24,447 nt of DNA, taken from the NCBI GenBank assembly GCA_023474185.1, contig JAMCXR010000034.1:1-24447 (forward strand). Direction: 5' to 3'. Made by a program: the position numbers and the translations under genes. Positions 1 to 7,694 of this stretch are shown piece after piece (within the stretch, counting starts at the first letter, position 1; every line of letters begins with the position of its first letter). Origin of the DNA: Patescibacteria group bacterium. Its GTDB lineage: Bacteria; Patescibacteriota; Minisyncoccia; UBA6257; Colwellbacteraceae. The notes below the pieces were generated by a model. The model searched no databases and was not told where the DNA came from. It saw only the letters and a list, made by a program, of their open reading frames with translations.

Positions 1-7
1 ATCTGCC

Positions 8-21
8 TTTTTTTTTTTTTT
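8..21 (+). other. Homopolymer tract of 14 T
   Basis: Fourteen consecutive T on the plus strand, with no gene between the window edge and tRNA-Ala. It could be the tail of a terminator for a plus-strand gene ending before the window, but the stem would lie outside. The tract length is also prone to sequencing error. Confidence 0.4.
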
Positions 22-64
22 CGTGGCGCGCCATGGAAGCCCGAGATGCTTCATGGCGAAGCGG

Positions 65-135
65 TGGACCTAGCGAGAATCGAACTCGCGCCTCTACAAT
101 GCGAATGTAGCGTCGTACCACTAGACTATAGGCCC
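65..135 (-). tRNA. tRNA-Ala(CGC)
   Basis: Read on the minus strand, this folds into a 71-nt cloverleaf. The acceptor GGGCCTA pairs with TAGGTCC, and the T arm is GCGAG/TTCGATT/CTCGC. The anticodon stem CTACA/TGTAG encloses loop TTCGCAT, giving anticodon CGC for codon GCG. The acceptor has a G3-U70 wobble, the main identity element of alanine tRNA, which independently supports the assignment. The discriminator base is A. CCA is not encoded (CCG follows), so the 3' end must be added by the nucleotidyltransferase at 15517-16998. Confidence 0.93.
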
Positions 136-137
136 TC

Positions 138-170
138 GTCCGCCATCTGCCGGCGGCGGATGGCGGGGAC
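138..170. repeat. GC-rich hairpin between a small gene and tRNA-Ala
   Basis: CCGCCATC (140-147) pairs with GATGGCGG (159-166), with further pairing of the flanking GTC and GAC. There is no T tract on the minus strand, so it is not a standard intrinsic terminator. It may be a processing hairpin in a transcript joining the 67-residue gene to tRNA-Ala, or a dispersed palindromic element. Confidence 0.5.
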
Positions 171-191
171 GGATCGATTGTTAGTATACCC

Positions 192-395
192 TTATCTGCT
201 CTCCGTGATAAGCCTCAAAACTTCCTCGCGGCTTATAAGCCCCCTTCTTTCTATTTCCTCCTCGACAACCTTCTTTATTTCTTTATTAAGCATTGCTTGG
301 CTTTCCTTAGCCTGAGCCATAAGCTCTTTAAGTTGGTCCGGATCCATGTTTTTCATCATGTTCTGGGCCGCCTTAAATTGATCGAACATCCCCAT
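192..395 (-). CDS. Small charged helical protein, 67 residues
   Basis: I do not recognise the family. The protein begins MGMFDQFKAAQNMMKN, is rich in Met, Gln, Lys and Glu, and is probably helical throughout. There is an acidic/basic stretch in the middle (EIKKVVEEEIERR) and a final segment GLISREEVLRLITE. It has no signal peptide, membrane segment or cysteine. The N-terminus is vaguely like the small YbaB-type nucleoid proteins, but the similarity is too weak to assign. The start at 395 is favoured because TATTAA (403-408) lies exactly 7 nt upstream, the same arrangement as at neighbouring genes; a second Met two codons in is possible. It lies downstream of the HD-domain gene and upstream of tRNA-Ala, all on the same strand. 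Confidence 0.7.
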   Translation of the reverse strand: MGMFDQFKAAQNMMKNMDPDQLKELMAQAKESQAMLNKEIKKVVEEEIERRGLISREEVLRLITESR

Positions 396-402
396 GATTT
401 AA

Positions 403-408
403 TTAATA
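403..408 (-). promoter_or_regulatory. -10 box of the 67-residue protein gene
   Basis: TATTAA on the minus strand ends 7 nt before the ATG at 395, so transcription would begin at or next to the start codon. No clear -35 hexamer is seen. Confidence 0.5.
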
Positions 409-476
409 ATGCAGCGACGGAGAGAATATACAACAAACACAAAGAAATCCCAAATACTGAATCGGGGTTTAGGATT

Positions 477-1046
477 TTACAGTCCCAGTTCCTCGTGTAT
501 CCCCCGCAGTGCCGGTAAGGCTATTTTTATAAGCTCTTCCACCTTCAGCCCCAGTTTATCTTCCATTTCCAGAAGCAATCCCCTATCAACCCCTCTCGCG
601 AAAGATTTTTCCTTGAATCTTTTCATCACGCTTTCCACCGTGAGGTCCGCAATCTTTTTCGAGGGCAAAATTAGAGCCGCGGCGACGATAAGTCCCGTCA
701 TCTCCTCGGCGTAATACAGCGCCTTCTCCATTAAGGTTTCCGGTGCGGGATGGTTGGCGTGAAAGTTGTGACGATAAACAGCCTCTATCACTTCCGGCGG
801 GAAACCCTCTTTCTTTAATATCTCCGCGGCCGGTTCGGTGTGTTTTGTCGGTTCGCTCTGCGTCATTTCCCAGTCCAAATCGTGAACCAGTCCGGCCAAT
901 TCCCAAAGGTCCGCCCGATCGTCTTCCTTATAGTAATGCGCGAGCGATCGCATAAGCGCTCCGGCAGCCAGGTTGTGCTTAACCAACCCTTGATTTTTGA
1001 TATACGTGTTTAAAAGCTCAAAAGCTCTTTTCTTATAATCGTTCAT
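477..1046 (-). CDS. HD-domain phosphohydrolase (HDIG-like)
   Basis: A 189-residue cytoplasmic protein of the HD superfamily, metal-dependent phosphohydrolases acting on nucleotides or phosphodiesters. Visible metal-site elements are His24 (KHN), the His55-Asp56 doublet in GLVHDLDWE, His69 and His93 (YRHN). The usual later Asp is replaced by Glu in YYAEEMTG. The substrate cannot be predicted. The reading frame is open upstream to 1091, but the ATG at 1046 is preferred: TAAAAT (1054-1059) lies 7 nt before it and family members begin close to this point. The extra 15 residues (MCIFSFAQNW...) look unrelated. The gene follows hsp20 on the same strand, separated by a terminator. Nothing in the sequence links it to a particular pathway. 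Confidence 0.85.
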   Translation of the reverse strand: MNDYKKRAFELLNTYIKNQGLVKHNLAAGALMRSLAHYYKEDDRADLWELAGLVHDLDWEMTQSEPTKHTEPAAEILKKEGFPPEVIEAVYRHNFHANHPAPETLMEKALYYAEEMTGLIVAAALILPSKKIADLTVESVMKRFKEKSFARGVDRGLLLEMEDKLGLKVEELIKIALPALRGIHEELGL

Positions 1047-1053
1047 TCGGAGA

Positions 1054-1059
1054 ATTTTA
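1054..1059 (-). promoter_or_regulatory. -10 box of the HD-domain gene
   Basis: TAAAAT (5 of 6 to TATAAT) ends 7 nt upstream of the ATG at 1046. It supports that start over the longer frame and predicts a leaderless mRNA. Confidence 0.6.
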
Positions 1060-1091
1060 AACCAATTTTGCGCAAAGCTGAATATACACAT

Positions 1092-1121
1092 AAAAACGCC
1101 CGCTTCTCGGCGGGCGTTTTT
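1092..1121 (-). terminator. Bidirectional intrinsic terminator after hsp20
   Basis: AAAAACGCCCGC (1092-1103) pairs perfectly with GCGGGCGTTTTT (1110-1121) around a 6-nt loop. The hairpin begins 4 nt after the hsp20 stop and ends in five T on either strand. It separates hsp20 from the HD-domain gene. Confidence 0.9.
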
Positions 1122-1124
1122 AGG

Positions 1125-1550
1125 CTACTTTCCTTTGGCTTTTACTTTGACTTTCGTTTCGGTCCTGGGCGCGGCTGCCTTGGGCATAGTCACCTTCAAG
1201 ACTCCTTTTTCGTAAGTCGCCTCCACTTTCTTTTCTTCGACGGCGATCGGCAAGCGGACCGCCCGCTCAAAAGATCCTCTTCTTATCTCCTGCTTCCAGT
1301 ATCCTTTACCCTTCTCTTCTTTCTTTTCCTCCATCGACCCCGAAACGCGCAGAACCTGGTCTTTGACGCTTACGTTAACCTTATCCGGATCAACTCCCGG
1401 GAGGTTAAGTTCGGCTATCACCTCCTTGTCGGTCTCGTAAACGTCCATGGCCGGTTCCGCCAGGCGGCTGCGGGGCACTATGGGGAAAAGCCAGTCATCG
1501 TCAAAAAACCTGTCGGTTTCTCTAAATGGATCCCACGGAATTAATGCCAT
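1125..1550 (-). CDS. Hsp20 / alpha-crystallin small heat-shock protein
   Basis: A 141-residue ATP-independent holdase chaperone that binds unfolding proteins in the cytoplasm and forms oligomers. The N-terminal arm (MALIPWDPFRETDRFFDD) is typical of bacterial Hsp20. The alpha-crystallin domain runs from about residue 34 (AMDVYETDKEVIAELNLPGV) to about 124 and ends with the conserved beta strand YEKGVLKVTMPKA, including the G-V-L motif. A short Lys/Val-rich tail follows; the IXI oligomerisation motif is at best degenerate (VKVKAKGK). It lies 26 nt downstream of the hydroxyacid dehydrogenase stop, but has its own TATAAT 7 nt before the ATG and a strong terminator after the stop, so it can be transcribed alone. 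I see no CIRCE or other heat-shock operator. Confidence 0.96.
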   Translation of the reverse strand: MALIPWDPFRETDRFFDDDWLFPIVPRSRLAEPAMDVYETDKEVIAELNLPGVDPDKVNVSVKDQVLRVSGSMEEKKEEKGKGYWKQEIRRGSFERAVRLPIAVEEKKVEATYEKGVLKVTMPKAAAPRTETKVKVKAKGK

Positions 1551-1557
1551 AGCTTAA

Positions 1558-1563
1558 ATTATA
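1558..1563 (-). promoter_or_regulatory. -10 box of hsp20
   Basis: A perfect TATAAT lies 7 nt before the ATG at 1550, in the 26-nt gap after the dehydrogenase gene. It predicts a leaderless hsp20 mRNA. The -35 region is not recognisable. Confidence 0.65.
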
Positions 1564-1576
1564 ATTTTTTCGACCT

Positions 1577-2584
1577 TTAAGCCTTGACTACATTTTGCGG
1601 CTGGCCGCCGGAAAATTTTACGATATTGTCCGCGGTCGTGTCTAAAATCCTCAAGAGAGCTTCCTTGGCGTTAAAGGCGTTGTGCGGGGTAATAATCACA
1701 TTTTCCATATCCACTAGGATGTTGTTTTCCAAAACGGTCCGCAAATTGGCCTCGTTCGGGTGCCCGCTTGTGAGGAATTCCAATTCGTCCTGCGTCGGCC
1801 CTTCTTCTTCCAAAACGTCCAAACCGGCTCCGCCCAAAGTCTTATCTTTCAGCGCTTGAATCAAAGCCTCCGTTTCCACCACCGCCCCCCTGGCGGTATT
1901 GATGAGTACCGCTCCTTTTTTAATCAATCCTATGTTGTTCTTGTTTATGAGATGGTGCGTGGAAGGAAGATAGGGAACATGAATCGTGATGACATCCGAC
2001 GAGCGAAGCAGCTCTTCAAAAGGGACATACTTGAAATTCAATTGCTCCTGCAATTCATTCCTCGGATAGGCATCGAAAGCAATCACGTTCATCCCGAATC
2101 CGTTGGCTATTCTAATAGAATGCTGGCCGATGCGGCCGGTCCCTATCACTCCGAAAGTCTTGCCTCTTAAGTCGAATCCGCGCAGCCCTTCCAGATTATA
2201 AGACCCTTCCTCCCTAATCCGATCGAATGCTTTGTAAATTTTTCTTGAGACGTTTAAAAGGAGCCCAAACGCAAATTCGGCCACGGTGTTCTCGCCGTAT
2301 GACGGGACGCTGCAGACAGCGACATTTTTGGCCTTGGTCGCTTCCAAATCTATATGGTCAAACCCGGTGGTTCTCGTCGCGATTAACTTCAAATTCGGCA
2401 AGAAATTCAAAAGCTCCGCGCTTATTTTGGAACCGGTGAAGACGGAAACGACATCTGCATCTTTGGCTTCTCCGGCGTTTTCCAACTCGAGCTTGCCCGG
2501 AGAAAAACTTATCTCGTTTCCGGCCAGTTTCCCTTTCAGATGCTCCTCTTCCCAATCTTCCGTCTCAAAAAACGCTATTTTCAT
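1577..2584 (-). CDS. NAD-dependent D-2-hydroxyacid dehydrogenase (D-lactate dehydrogenase-like)
   Basis: A 335-residue cytoplasmic enzyme that reversibly reduces a 2-keto acid to a D-2-hydroxyacid using NADH. The Rossmann motif GTGRIG is at 148-153, and Asp171 at the end of the next strand (IAFDAYP) favours NAD over NADP. The catalytic triad is visible: Arg232 in NTARGAVV, Glu around 260-261 in DVLEEEG, and His301 in ITPHNAF. The insert after DVLEEEG and overall length resemble D-lactate dehydrogenase rather than phosphoglycerate dehydrogenase, and there is no ACT domain. Pyruvate to D-lactate is the best guess. Because a glycerate kinase opens the same operon, hydroxypyruvate reduction to D-glycerate is a real alternative. 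The gene starts 7 nt after the enolase stop and has no promoter of its own that I can see. Confidence 0.92.
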   Translation of the reverse strand: MKIAFFETEDWEEEHLKGKLAGNEISFSPGKLELENAGEAKDADVVSVFTGSKISAELLNFLPNLKLIATRTTGFDHIDLEATKAKNVAVCSVPSYGENTVAEFAFGLLLNVSRKIYKAFDRIREEGSYNLEGLRGFDLRGKTFGVIGTGRIGQHSIRIANGFGMNVIAFDAYPRNELQEQLNFKYVPFEELLRSSDVITIHVPYLPSTHHLINKNNIGLIKKGAVLINTARGAVVETEALIQALKDKTLGGAGLDVLEEEGPTQDELEFLTSGHPNEANLRTVLENNILVDMENVIITPHNAFNAKEALLRILDTTADNIVKFSGGQPQNVVKA

Positions 2585-2591
2585 TATTCAA

Positions 2592-3821
2592 TTATTGCTG
2601 CTTTTTACCGTTGAGCGACTTATTTATCTGGATTAATCTCTTATATTTTACCAATCTTTCCTCCTGAAGTGGAGAGCCGGATTTCAAGCCGTCGGCGCCT
2701 ATGCCGTACGCCAAGTCGGCGATAAAATCGTCATCTGTCTCTCCGCTCCTGTGGCTAACTATGATTTTCCAACCGAATTGCCGCGCTAAATCAGCGGCGG
2801 CAATCGTTTCGCTAATCGTTCCCCGCTGATTCGGCTTGATAATTGCCGCGTTCGCGGCGCCCAGCCCGGCCATCTCTTTGACCCTTTCAGCGCTGGTGAC
2901 CGTTAAATCGTCTCCGACCACCCACACGCTTTCTTTCCCTTCTCGGCGGAGGCTGCGCATCAGTTCCACCCATTCTCTTTCTTTATCCTCGTCAAAAGGG
3001 TCTTCAATGGAAAGCAGACCGTATCTCTTTACTATCCATTCGTATATTTTCAGCAACTCGCCGCTTTTCCATTTGCTTTCCCTCCATTGATAAATTTCAT
3101 CAGACCCGCTATAAAGGCCGCTCGCCGCAGCATCTATTCCGAAATCCACTTCCCCATCGTGGATCCTTCGCGTTTCGTCGAGTATTTCCAAACCGAGTTC
3201 GGGATTAATGCCGGAGACCACGAATCCTCCCTCATCGCCGAATTTTTCTCCGGAGCCGCGCGAGGCCAAGACTCCCCTCAGAGACTCGATGAATGAGAAG
3301 GTGGACTGCAAAGCCTCTTCCGGGCTACTGGTTTGCGGAACGACCAAATATTCTTGGAAAGGAAGGGGGTTAAGCGACTGGTCAACGTGCAGTCCGCCGT
3401 TAATGAGGTTGACGAACAGCCTGGGAAAAGAAGGCGTGGCAGTCGCGCTTTCACGTCTTAGGAGTTCATAAAGAGGAATTCCCCTTTCTCCAGCCAGCAG
3501 GCGCGCGAAACACATACTCATCGCCAAAGTCGCATTGGCCCCCAAATTTCTTTTGTCCGGGGTACCGTCGATTGCAGACAAAAACTCGTCAAACTCGCGG
3601 AGGGTTTCGAAATCCCTGCCCGAAGCCGCGCGCGTAATTTTATCCAAATTCTGCAGGGCATTCTCCGGAGCAATCGACTTTGCCTCGCGTTTGCCGCGGC
3701 TTTTGCCTGAGGGCACGGAAGCTTTGACTTCCGCATTGCCGGAAAAGACCGTTACTTCTATCGTTTTTTCTCCGCGCGAGTCGTTGATAATCCTGCCTTT
3801 TGCCGCCGATAGTTTGGGCAT
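2592..3821 (-). CDS. eno: Enolase (phosphopyruvate hydratase)
   Basis: A 409-residue glycolytic enzyme interconverting 2-phosphoglycerate and phosphoenolpyruvate, slightly shorter than the usual roughly 430. Active-site elements are all present: the mobile loop VPSGKSRG (36-43), His145 (NGGLH), Glu157 (PFQE), Glu197 (GDEGGF), metal ligands Asp230, Glu273 (SIEDPF) and Asp304 (VGDD), the catalytic base Lys329 (IIKPNQ), His357-Arg358-Ser359, and Lys380 (GLKSGSP). Several signatures are divergent: NDSRGEKT replaces the common NSRGNPT, and the C-terminal motif is SGSPLQEERLVKY rather than the usual TGAP-type motif. The start codon directly abuts the ppsA stop (no intervening base), implying co-translation within the glycerate kinase-ppsA-eno-dehydrogenase operon. 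Confidence 0.97.
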   Translation of the reverse strand: MPKLSAAKGRIINDSRGEKTIEVTVFSGNAEVKASVPSGKSRGKREAKSIAPENALQNLDKITRAASGRDFETLREFDEFLSAIDGTPDKRNLGANATLAMSMCFARLLAGERGIPLYELLRRESATATPSFPRLFVNLINGGLHVDQSLNPLPFQEYLVVPQTSSPEEALQSTFSFIESLRGVLASRGSGEKFGDEGGFVVSGINPELGLEILDETRRIHDGEVDFGIDAAASGLYSGSDEIYQWRESKWKSGELLKIYEWIVKRYGLLSIEDPFDEDKEREWVELMRSLRREGKESVWVVGDDLTVTSAERVKEMAGLGAANAAIIKPNQRGTISETIAAADLARQFGWKIIVSHRSGETDDDFIADLAYGIGADGLKSGSPLQEERLVKYKRLIQINKSLNGKKQQ

Positions 3822-6200
3822 TTACTTCTTCAGTTGTTTTTCTTTTTTGAGTATAGCCACCGAGGTTTTAACAACCGAGTCGGGGTTCAAGGATATGCTT
3901 TCTATACCCCTCTCGACCAAAAAGGCGGCGAAATCTTCGTAATCGGATGGGGCTTGTCCGCAAATTCCGACATACTTTTTATTTTTCCTGGCTGCTTCGA
4001 TTACTTTCGCGACGGAAATTTTCACCGCTTCGTTTCGCTCATCCGCAATTTTTGCCAATTCCGTGTTGTCGCGGTCTATGCCGACAGTTAACTGGGTCAG
4101 GTCGTTGGAGCCGATGCTGAATCCGTCGAAAACCTTTAGAAAATCGTCGGCCAGAATTACATTGGAAGGTATTTCCGCCATGGCGTAAACCTTTAACTTA
4201 TTCTCCCCCCTCTTCAACCTAAACTCTTCCATCGCCTTAATAACTTTTTTTCCTTCTTCCGGAGTGCGGCAGAACGGAATCATCGGGGTCACATTGGTCA
4301 ACCCAAACTCGTCCCTCACTTTTTTCATCGCCCGACATTCCAGCCCGAAAGCCTCTCTGAATCTCGGATCGTAATAACGCGACGCCCCGCGCCATCCGAT
4401 CATCGGGTTTTCCTCCTTAGGCTCAAAATATTTTCCGCCCAAAAGCTGCGCATATTCGTTGGTCTTGAAATCGGAGAAGCGAACTATTACTTCATTGGGG
4501 TAAAAGGCGGTTCCTATCTGCGCAATGCCCTCGGCGAGCTTGTCGACATAAAACTCCCTTCCGTTTTTATACCCTGCAATAATTTTTTTAATCTTTGACT
4601 TGACCGACGCGTCGGTTTTCTCAGGATGCAGCAAAGCCATCGGGTGAACCTTGATTCTCGAGGCGATTATAAACTCCTCGCGCGCCAAGCCGACGCCGCT
4701 TGCTGGAAGAAAAGAAGACTCATATGCCTCGTCGGGGCTTCCTATGTTAACCATTATCTTCGTTTTTGGTTTTACGAACTCCTTTAGTTTATACGTTCTT
4801 TTTCTCCACTCGGTCTTTCCTTCCCAAACCAACCCCTCCGTTCCGCGCGAGCAGTCGACGGTCAGTCTCATTCCGTTTTTAATCCGACTGGTCGCATTTT
4901 CCGTTCCCACGATGCAGGGGATGCCGAGTTCCCTCGATACTATCGCGGCGTGGCTTGTGCGACCTCCTTCGTCCGTCACTATCGCCGAGGCGATTTTCAT
5001 TATCGGTTCCCAGTCGGGGTCGGTCATCCGCGTCACCAGAACCTCGCCTTTGTTAAACCGCCTTATATTCTTCGCGCTTTTTATAACCTTAGCCGGCCCT
5101 TCGGCGATTTTAGTACCTATTGCCGCCCCTTTGACCACGAGCCTGCCCGTTTTTTCCATTTCGTAATCATCGAGGGTTTCCGCGCTCTTCGAAACCTGAA
5201 CCGTTTCTGGTCTAGCTTGGACGACATACAGCTTGTTTTGCGCCCCGTCTTTGGCCCATTCGATGTCCATCGGTTTCTCATAGTGCTCTTCTATCTTTAG
5301 ACACCAATCGGCCAACTGAAGCGCCTCTTTGTCGGACAAAACAAACTTGTTTCTTCTCGGCAGGGAAGTCGCGATTAGTTCCGTTCTTTCTTTGTCTCCG
5401 TATACAAGGGTTTTCTCCTTACTTCCCAGTTCCTTTAATATGATGGCCGGATGACCTTTCCGAAACGGCTCTTTCGCTACGTGAAACTCGTCGGGAATAA
5501 CCTCCCCCTGAACCACAAGTTCCCCCAAACCCCAGGAGCCGTTTATCACCACCACCCCGCGGAATCCGGTATCCGGATCGAGCGTGAAAGCCACGCCGGA
5601 GCAAGCCTTATCCGAGCGCACCATTTTTTGAACTCCGACCGAAAGATAGGTTTTAAGATGGCTAAATCCCTTATCCTCGCGGTAGGAGATGGCACGATCG
5701 GTGAAAAGAGAGGCAAAACATTTTTTAACCGACTCCAACAATTCTTCCTCCCCAACCACATTGAGATACGTTTCTTGCTGGCCGGCAAAACTCGCTCCGG
5801 GAAGATCCTCCGCCGTAGCCGAAGAGCGTACGGCTACGTCCGTATCACCCGTTCCGTACTGGGCCGAAAGTTCTTTATAAGCGCTTGATATTTCCCGGGC
5901 CATATCCTCAGGAATGGATGCTTCAACAATCGCCTTCCTTATCGCCACCCCCCGTTTCTGCAAATCGGACAATTTCTCGACGTCCAGACCTCGCAAAATC
6001 TCTTTTATTTTCTTATCGAGCTCATTGACCCGAAGAAATTTCTGATAAGCCTGAGCCGTGATGGCAAATCCGTTCGGCACCCTTACGCCACGCTTCATCA
6101 GAGAAACGTACATTTCCCCAAGGGACGCGTTTTTTCCTCCGACCTGCGGAACGTTTTCCATCGACACTTCCTTAAGCCAAAGTATGTTTTTCGTTTTCAT
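3822..6200 (-). CDS. ppsA: Phosphoenolpyruvate synthase (pyruvate, water dikinase)
   Basis: A 792-residue, full-length enzyme making PEP, AMP and phosphate from pyruvate, ATP and water; in some organisms the reverse direction is thought to yield ATP. The N-terminal ATP-grasp domain covers about 1-340 (KNASLGEMY near the start, RSSATAEDLPGASFAGQQ in the middle). The swivelling phosphohistidine domain is at about 380-460 with His417 in GGRTSHAAIV. The C-terminal PEP/pyruvate-binding barrel ends with the catalytic Cys747 in GICGQAPSDY. All key residues are intact. The gene starts 3 nt after the glycerate-kinase stop and is directly followed by enolase, so it is an internal operon gene. No Shine-Dalgarno is visible before the ATG. 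Confidence 0.97.
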   Translation of the reverse strand: MKTKNILWLKEVSMENVPQVGGKNASLGEMYVSLMKRGVRVPNGFAITAQAYQKFLRVNELDKKIKEILRGLDVEKLSDLQKRGVAIRKAIVEASIPEDMAREISSAYKELSAQYGTGDTDVAVRSSATAEDLPGASFAGQQETYLNVVGEEELLESVKKCFASLFTDRAISYREDKGFSHLKTYLSVGVQKMVRSDKACSGVAFTLDPDTGFRGVVVINGSWGLGELVVQGEVIPDEFHVAKEPFRKGHPAIILKELGSKEKTLVYGDKERTELIATSLPRRNKFVLSDKEALQLADWCLKIEEHYEKPMDIEWAKDGAQNKLYVVQARPETVQVSKSAETLDDYEMEKTGRLVVKGAAIGTKIAEGPAKVIKSAKNIRRFNKGEVLVTRMTDPDWEPIMKIASAIVTDEGGRTSHAAIVSRELGIPCIVGTENATSRIKNGMRLTVDCSRGTEGLVWEGKTEWRKRTYKLKEFVKPKTKIMVNIGSPDEAYESSFLPASGVGLAREEFIIASRIKVHPMALLHPEKTDASVKSKIKKIIAGYKNGREFYVDKLAEGIAQIGTAFYPNEVIVRFSDFKTNEYAQLLGGKYFEPKEENPMIGWRGASRYYDPRFREAFGLECRAMKKVRDEFGLTNVTPMIPFCRTPEEGKKVIKAMEEFRLKRGENKLKVYAMAEIPSNVILADDFLKVFDGFSIGSNDLTQLTVGIDRDNTELAKIADERNEAVKISVAKVIEAARKNKKYVGICGQAPSDYEDFAAFLVERGIESISLNPDSVVKTSVAILKKEKQLKK

Positions 6201-6203
6201 TTT

Positions 6204-7556
6204 TTACTTTTTATTTATCTTGGGTTCGCCGAAAGGTTTGTCTCGCTTGTCCGCCGTTGACCTAGCGGAGGCGGAAGCCGCGGCAAACGGTTTTTGTTGC
6301 GCGACCAGCATCAAGTCCGAAACATTGCTTCCCGTCCTTTCGCTTTTGATCAAATCTCCTATTCTCCGCCAAAAGACATAGGAGTTGTTTCTTTTCAAAT
6401 ATTTATCGGGGTCCAAACCGGAATTTTTTATTTTTCTTAAAGTCAGGCTGTCCGCCAAAGCTCCGGCCGACTCGGCAATGTTGTCAACGCCGTCGGATGC
6501 CATGGAAAGTATCAATTGGTTGTCTTTCAGATATTTTACTCCTCCCAGAACCACGTCCATATTTCTGCCGCCTTTCCCGTTCTTGTTGGTGACGTAAACG
6601 GAAGTTTCTCCTCCGTACAAAATCATTTCTCCGCCGCGTTTCAGGCGTTTCAGCAGCTTCTTTCCCGCTTCCGCCGCCTCGCCTTTGACGAAAGAGTTCG
6701 AAACAACAGTGCGGTAGCCAAGACCTTCGGCCTTTTTCTTCATGGCCCCAAGAGCGTCTCTGTTGCTTAAAAGCAATATGTTTTTCACCCTGGAAAAAGC
6801 CTTCGTGTCTTTCGGTGTTTCGGATAATCTTATTTTCCCGAGCCTATATTTGGTTACTATTTTTTCCGCGTCTTTTTTGGTCGTTTTGTCCAAAAAAGTG
6901 GGGCCGGAAGCCACCAGACTTAAATTGCGGAACGGCACATCCGAGAAAATCAACCCCAAAACGTCAGCCGATCCGGCCATTTCTATTAAATTCCCGCCGT
7001 GAACTTCCGAAATATGCTTCCTAACGGTATTAATCTCATTAATATTTGCTCCGGAATCGAGGAGCCGGCGAAACACATTTTTAGCCGCGGAAATAGACAT
7101 AGTGCTCGGCTTGAACAACAACGCCGATCCTCCGCCGGAGATTATTGCCAGTATCAAGTCCCCTTTTTTCGCGGACTTCATAATCTCTATTATTCTTTCC
7201 GCGGCTTTAACGTTTTGTTTGGAAGGAAGCGGGTGCGTGCCTCGGAAGCTTTTTATTTTATTCAGTTTCCCCCGGCGCGTATCCACCACGGCGCCGCCGG
7301 TTATTCTGTCCTTTAGAAGGCGTTCCAAATATCCGGCCGAGTCGAGCGCGGCTTTGCCGATGCCGATAACGAATATTCTGCGGTACCTGGCGAGATCAAC
7401 TTTTTCACCGCTAATTAACAGAAGGCTGCCTTGAAGTCTTATCTTCTGCGGGAGAAAGTTCCTTGGACGTATTGCCCGCAATCCTTCCTCCGCCACTAAC
7501 AAGGTATCGCGCCTTAAATCCGTGACTGACAAGGCGCGCCGGTTCTTGATGAACAT
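6204..7556 (-). CDS. Glycerate 2-kinase, MOFRL family
   Basis: A 450-residue kinase phosphorylating D-glycerate with ATP to 2-phosphoglycerate, the substrate of the enolase two genes downstream. The N-terminal DUF4147/GCK domain includes VIGIGKAALD near residue 70 and the glycine-rich ISGGGSALL. The C-terminal MOFRL domain includes MILYGGETSV, GGRNMDVVLG and MASDGVDNIAESAGA. The open frame extends upstream to 8060, but those 168 residues are antisense to the PgeF-like gene. Met at 7556 is chosen because MFIKNRRALSVTDLRRD resembles family N-termini and TACAAT lies 7 nt before it. It is the first gene of the four-gene operon. A class I glxK-type kinase is ruled out by the MOFRL architecture. 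Confidence 0.93.
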   Translation of the reverse strand: MFIKNRRALSVTDLRRDTLLVAEEGLRAIRPRNFLPQKIRLQGSLLLISGEKVDLARYRRIFVIGIGKAALDSAGYLERLLKDRITGGAVVDTRRGKLNKIKSFRGTHPLPSKQNVKAAERIIEIMKSAKKGDLILAIISGGGSALLFKPSTMSISAAKNVFRRLLDSGANINEINTVRKHISEVHGGNLIEMAGSADVLGLIFSDVPFRNLSLVASGPTFLDKTTKKDAEKIVTKYRLGKIRLSETPKDTKAFSRVKNILLLSNRDALGAMKKKAEGLGYRTVVSNSFVKGEAAEAGKKLLKRLKRGGEMILYGGETSVYVTNKNGKGGRNMDVVLGGVKYLKDNQLILSMASDGVDNIAESAGALADSLTLRKIKNSGLDPDKYLKRNNSYVFWRRIGDLIKSERTGSNVSDLMLVAQQKPFAAASASARSTADKRDKPFGEPKINKK

Positions 7557-7563
7557 TAGTTTA

Positions 7564-7569
7564 ATTGTA
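7564..7569 (-). promoter_or_regulatory. -10 box of the glycerate kinase-ppsA-eno-dehydrogenase operon
   Basis: TACAAT on the minus strand lies 7 nt before the ATG at 7556. It predicts a leaderless mRNA for the whole operon and fixes the start of the first gene. Confidence 0.6.
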
Positions 7570-7614
7570 CTCCATGCGCCGCACAATAAATAGGAGCAGT
7601 CCGCAGCCACTGTC

Positions 7615-7644
7615 TTGACAAAAACGACGTTTAATTCTAATAAT
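7615..7644 (+). promoter_or_regulatory. Sigma-70-type promoter of the PgeF-like gene
   Basis: TTGACA (7615-7620), an 18-nt spacer and AATAAT (7639-7644). Transcription would begin near 7651, giving a leader of about 44 nt, unlike the leaderless genes around it. It rules out the longer reading-frame start at 7644, which falls inside the -10 box. Confidence 0.65.
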
Positions 7645-7680
7645 TGGGCGCACAACGGTTCTTCTATATCCCAAATAAAA

Positions 7681-7686
7681 GGGAGG
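7681..7686 (+). promoter_or_regulatory. Shine-Dalgarno sequence GGGAGG deciding the PgeF-like start
   Basis: GGGAGG is followed by an 8-nt spacer and the ATG at 7695. It is the clearest ribosome-binding site I found in the window and selects 7695 over 7644. Confidence 0.75.
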
Positions 7687-7694
7687 CATCTTTG

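Noticed and set aside
1047..1091. Extended N-terminus of the HD-domain protein
   Set aside because: The TAAAAT box lies inside this stretch with ideal spacing to the ATG at 1046, and the extra residues do not resemble the family.
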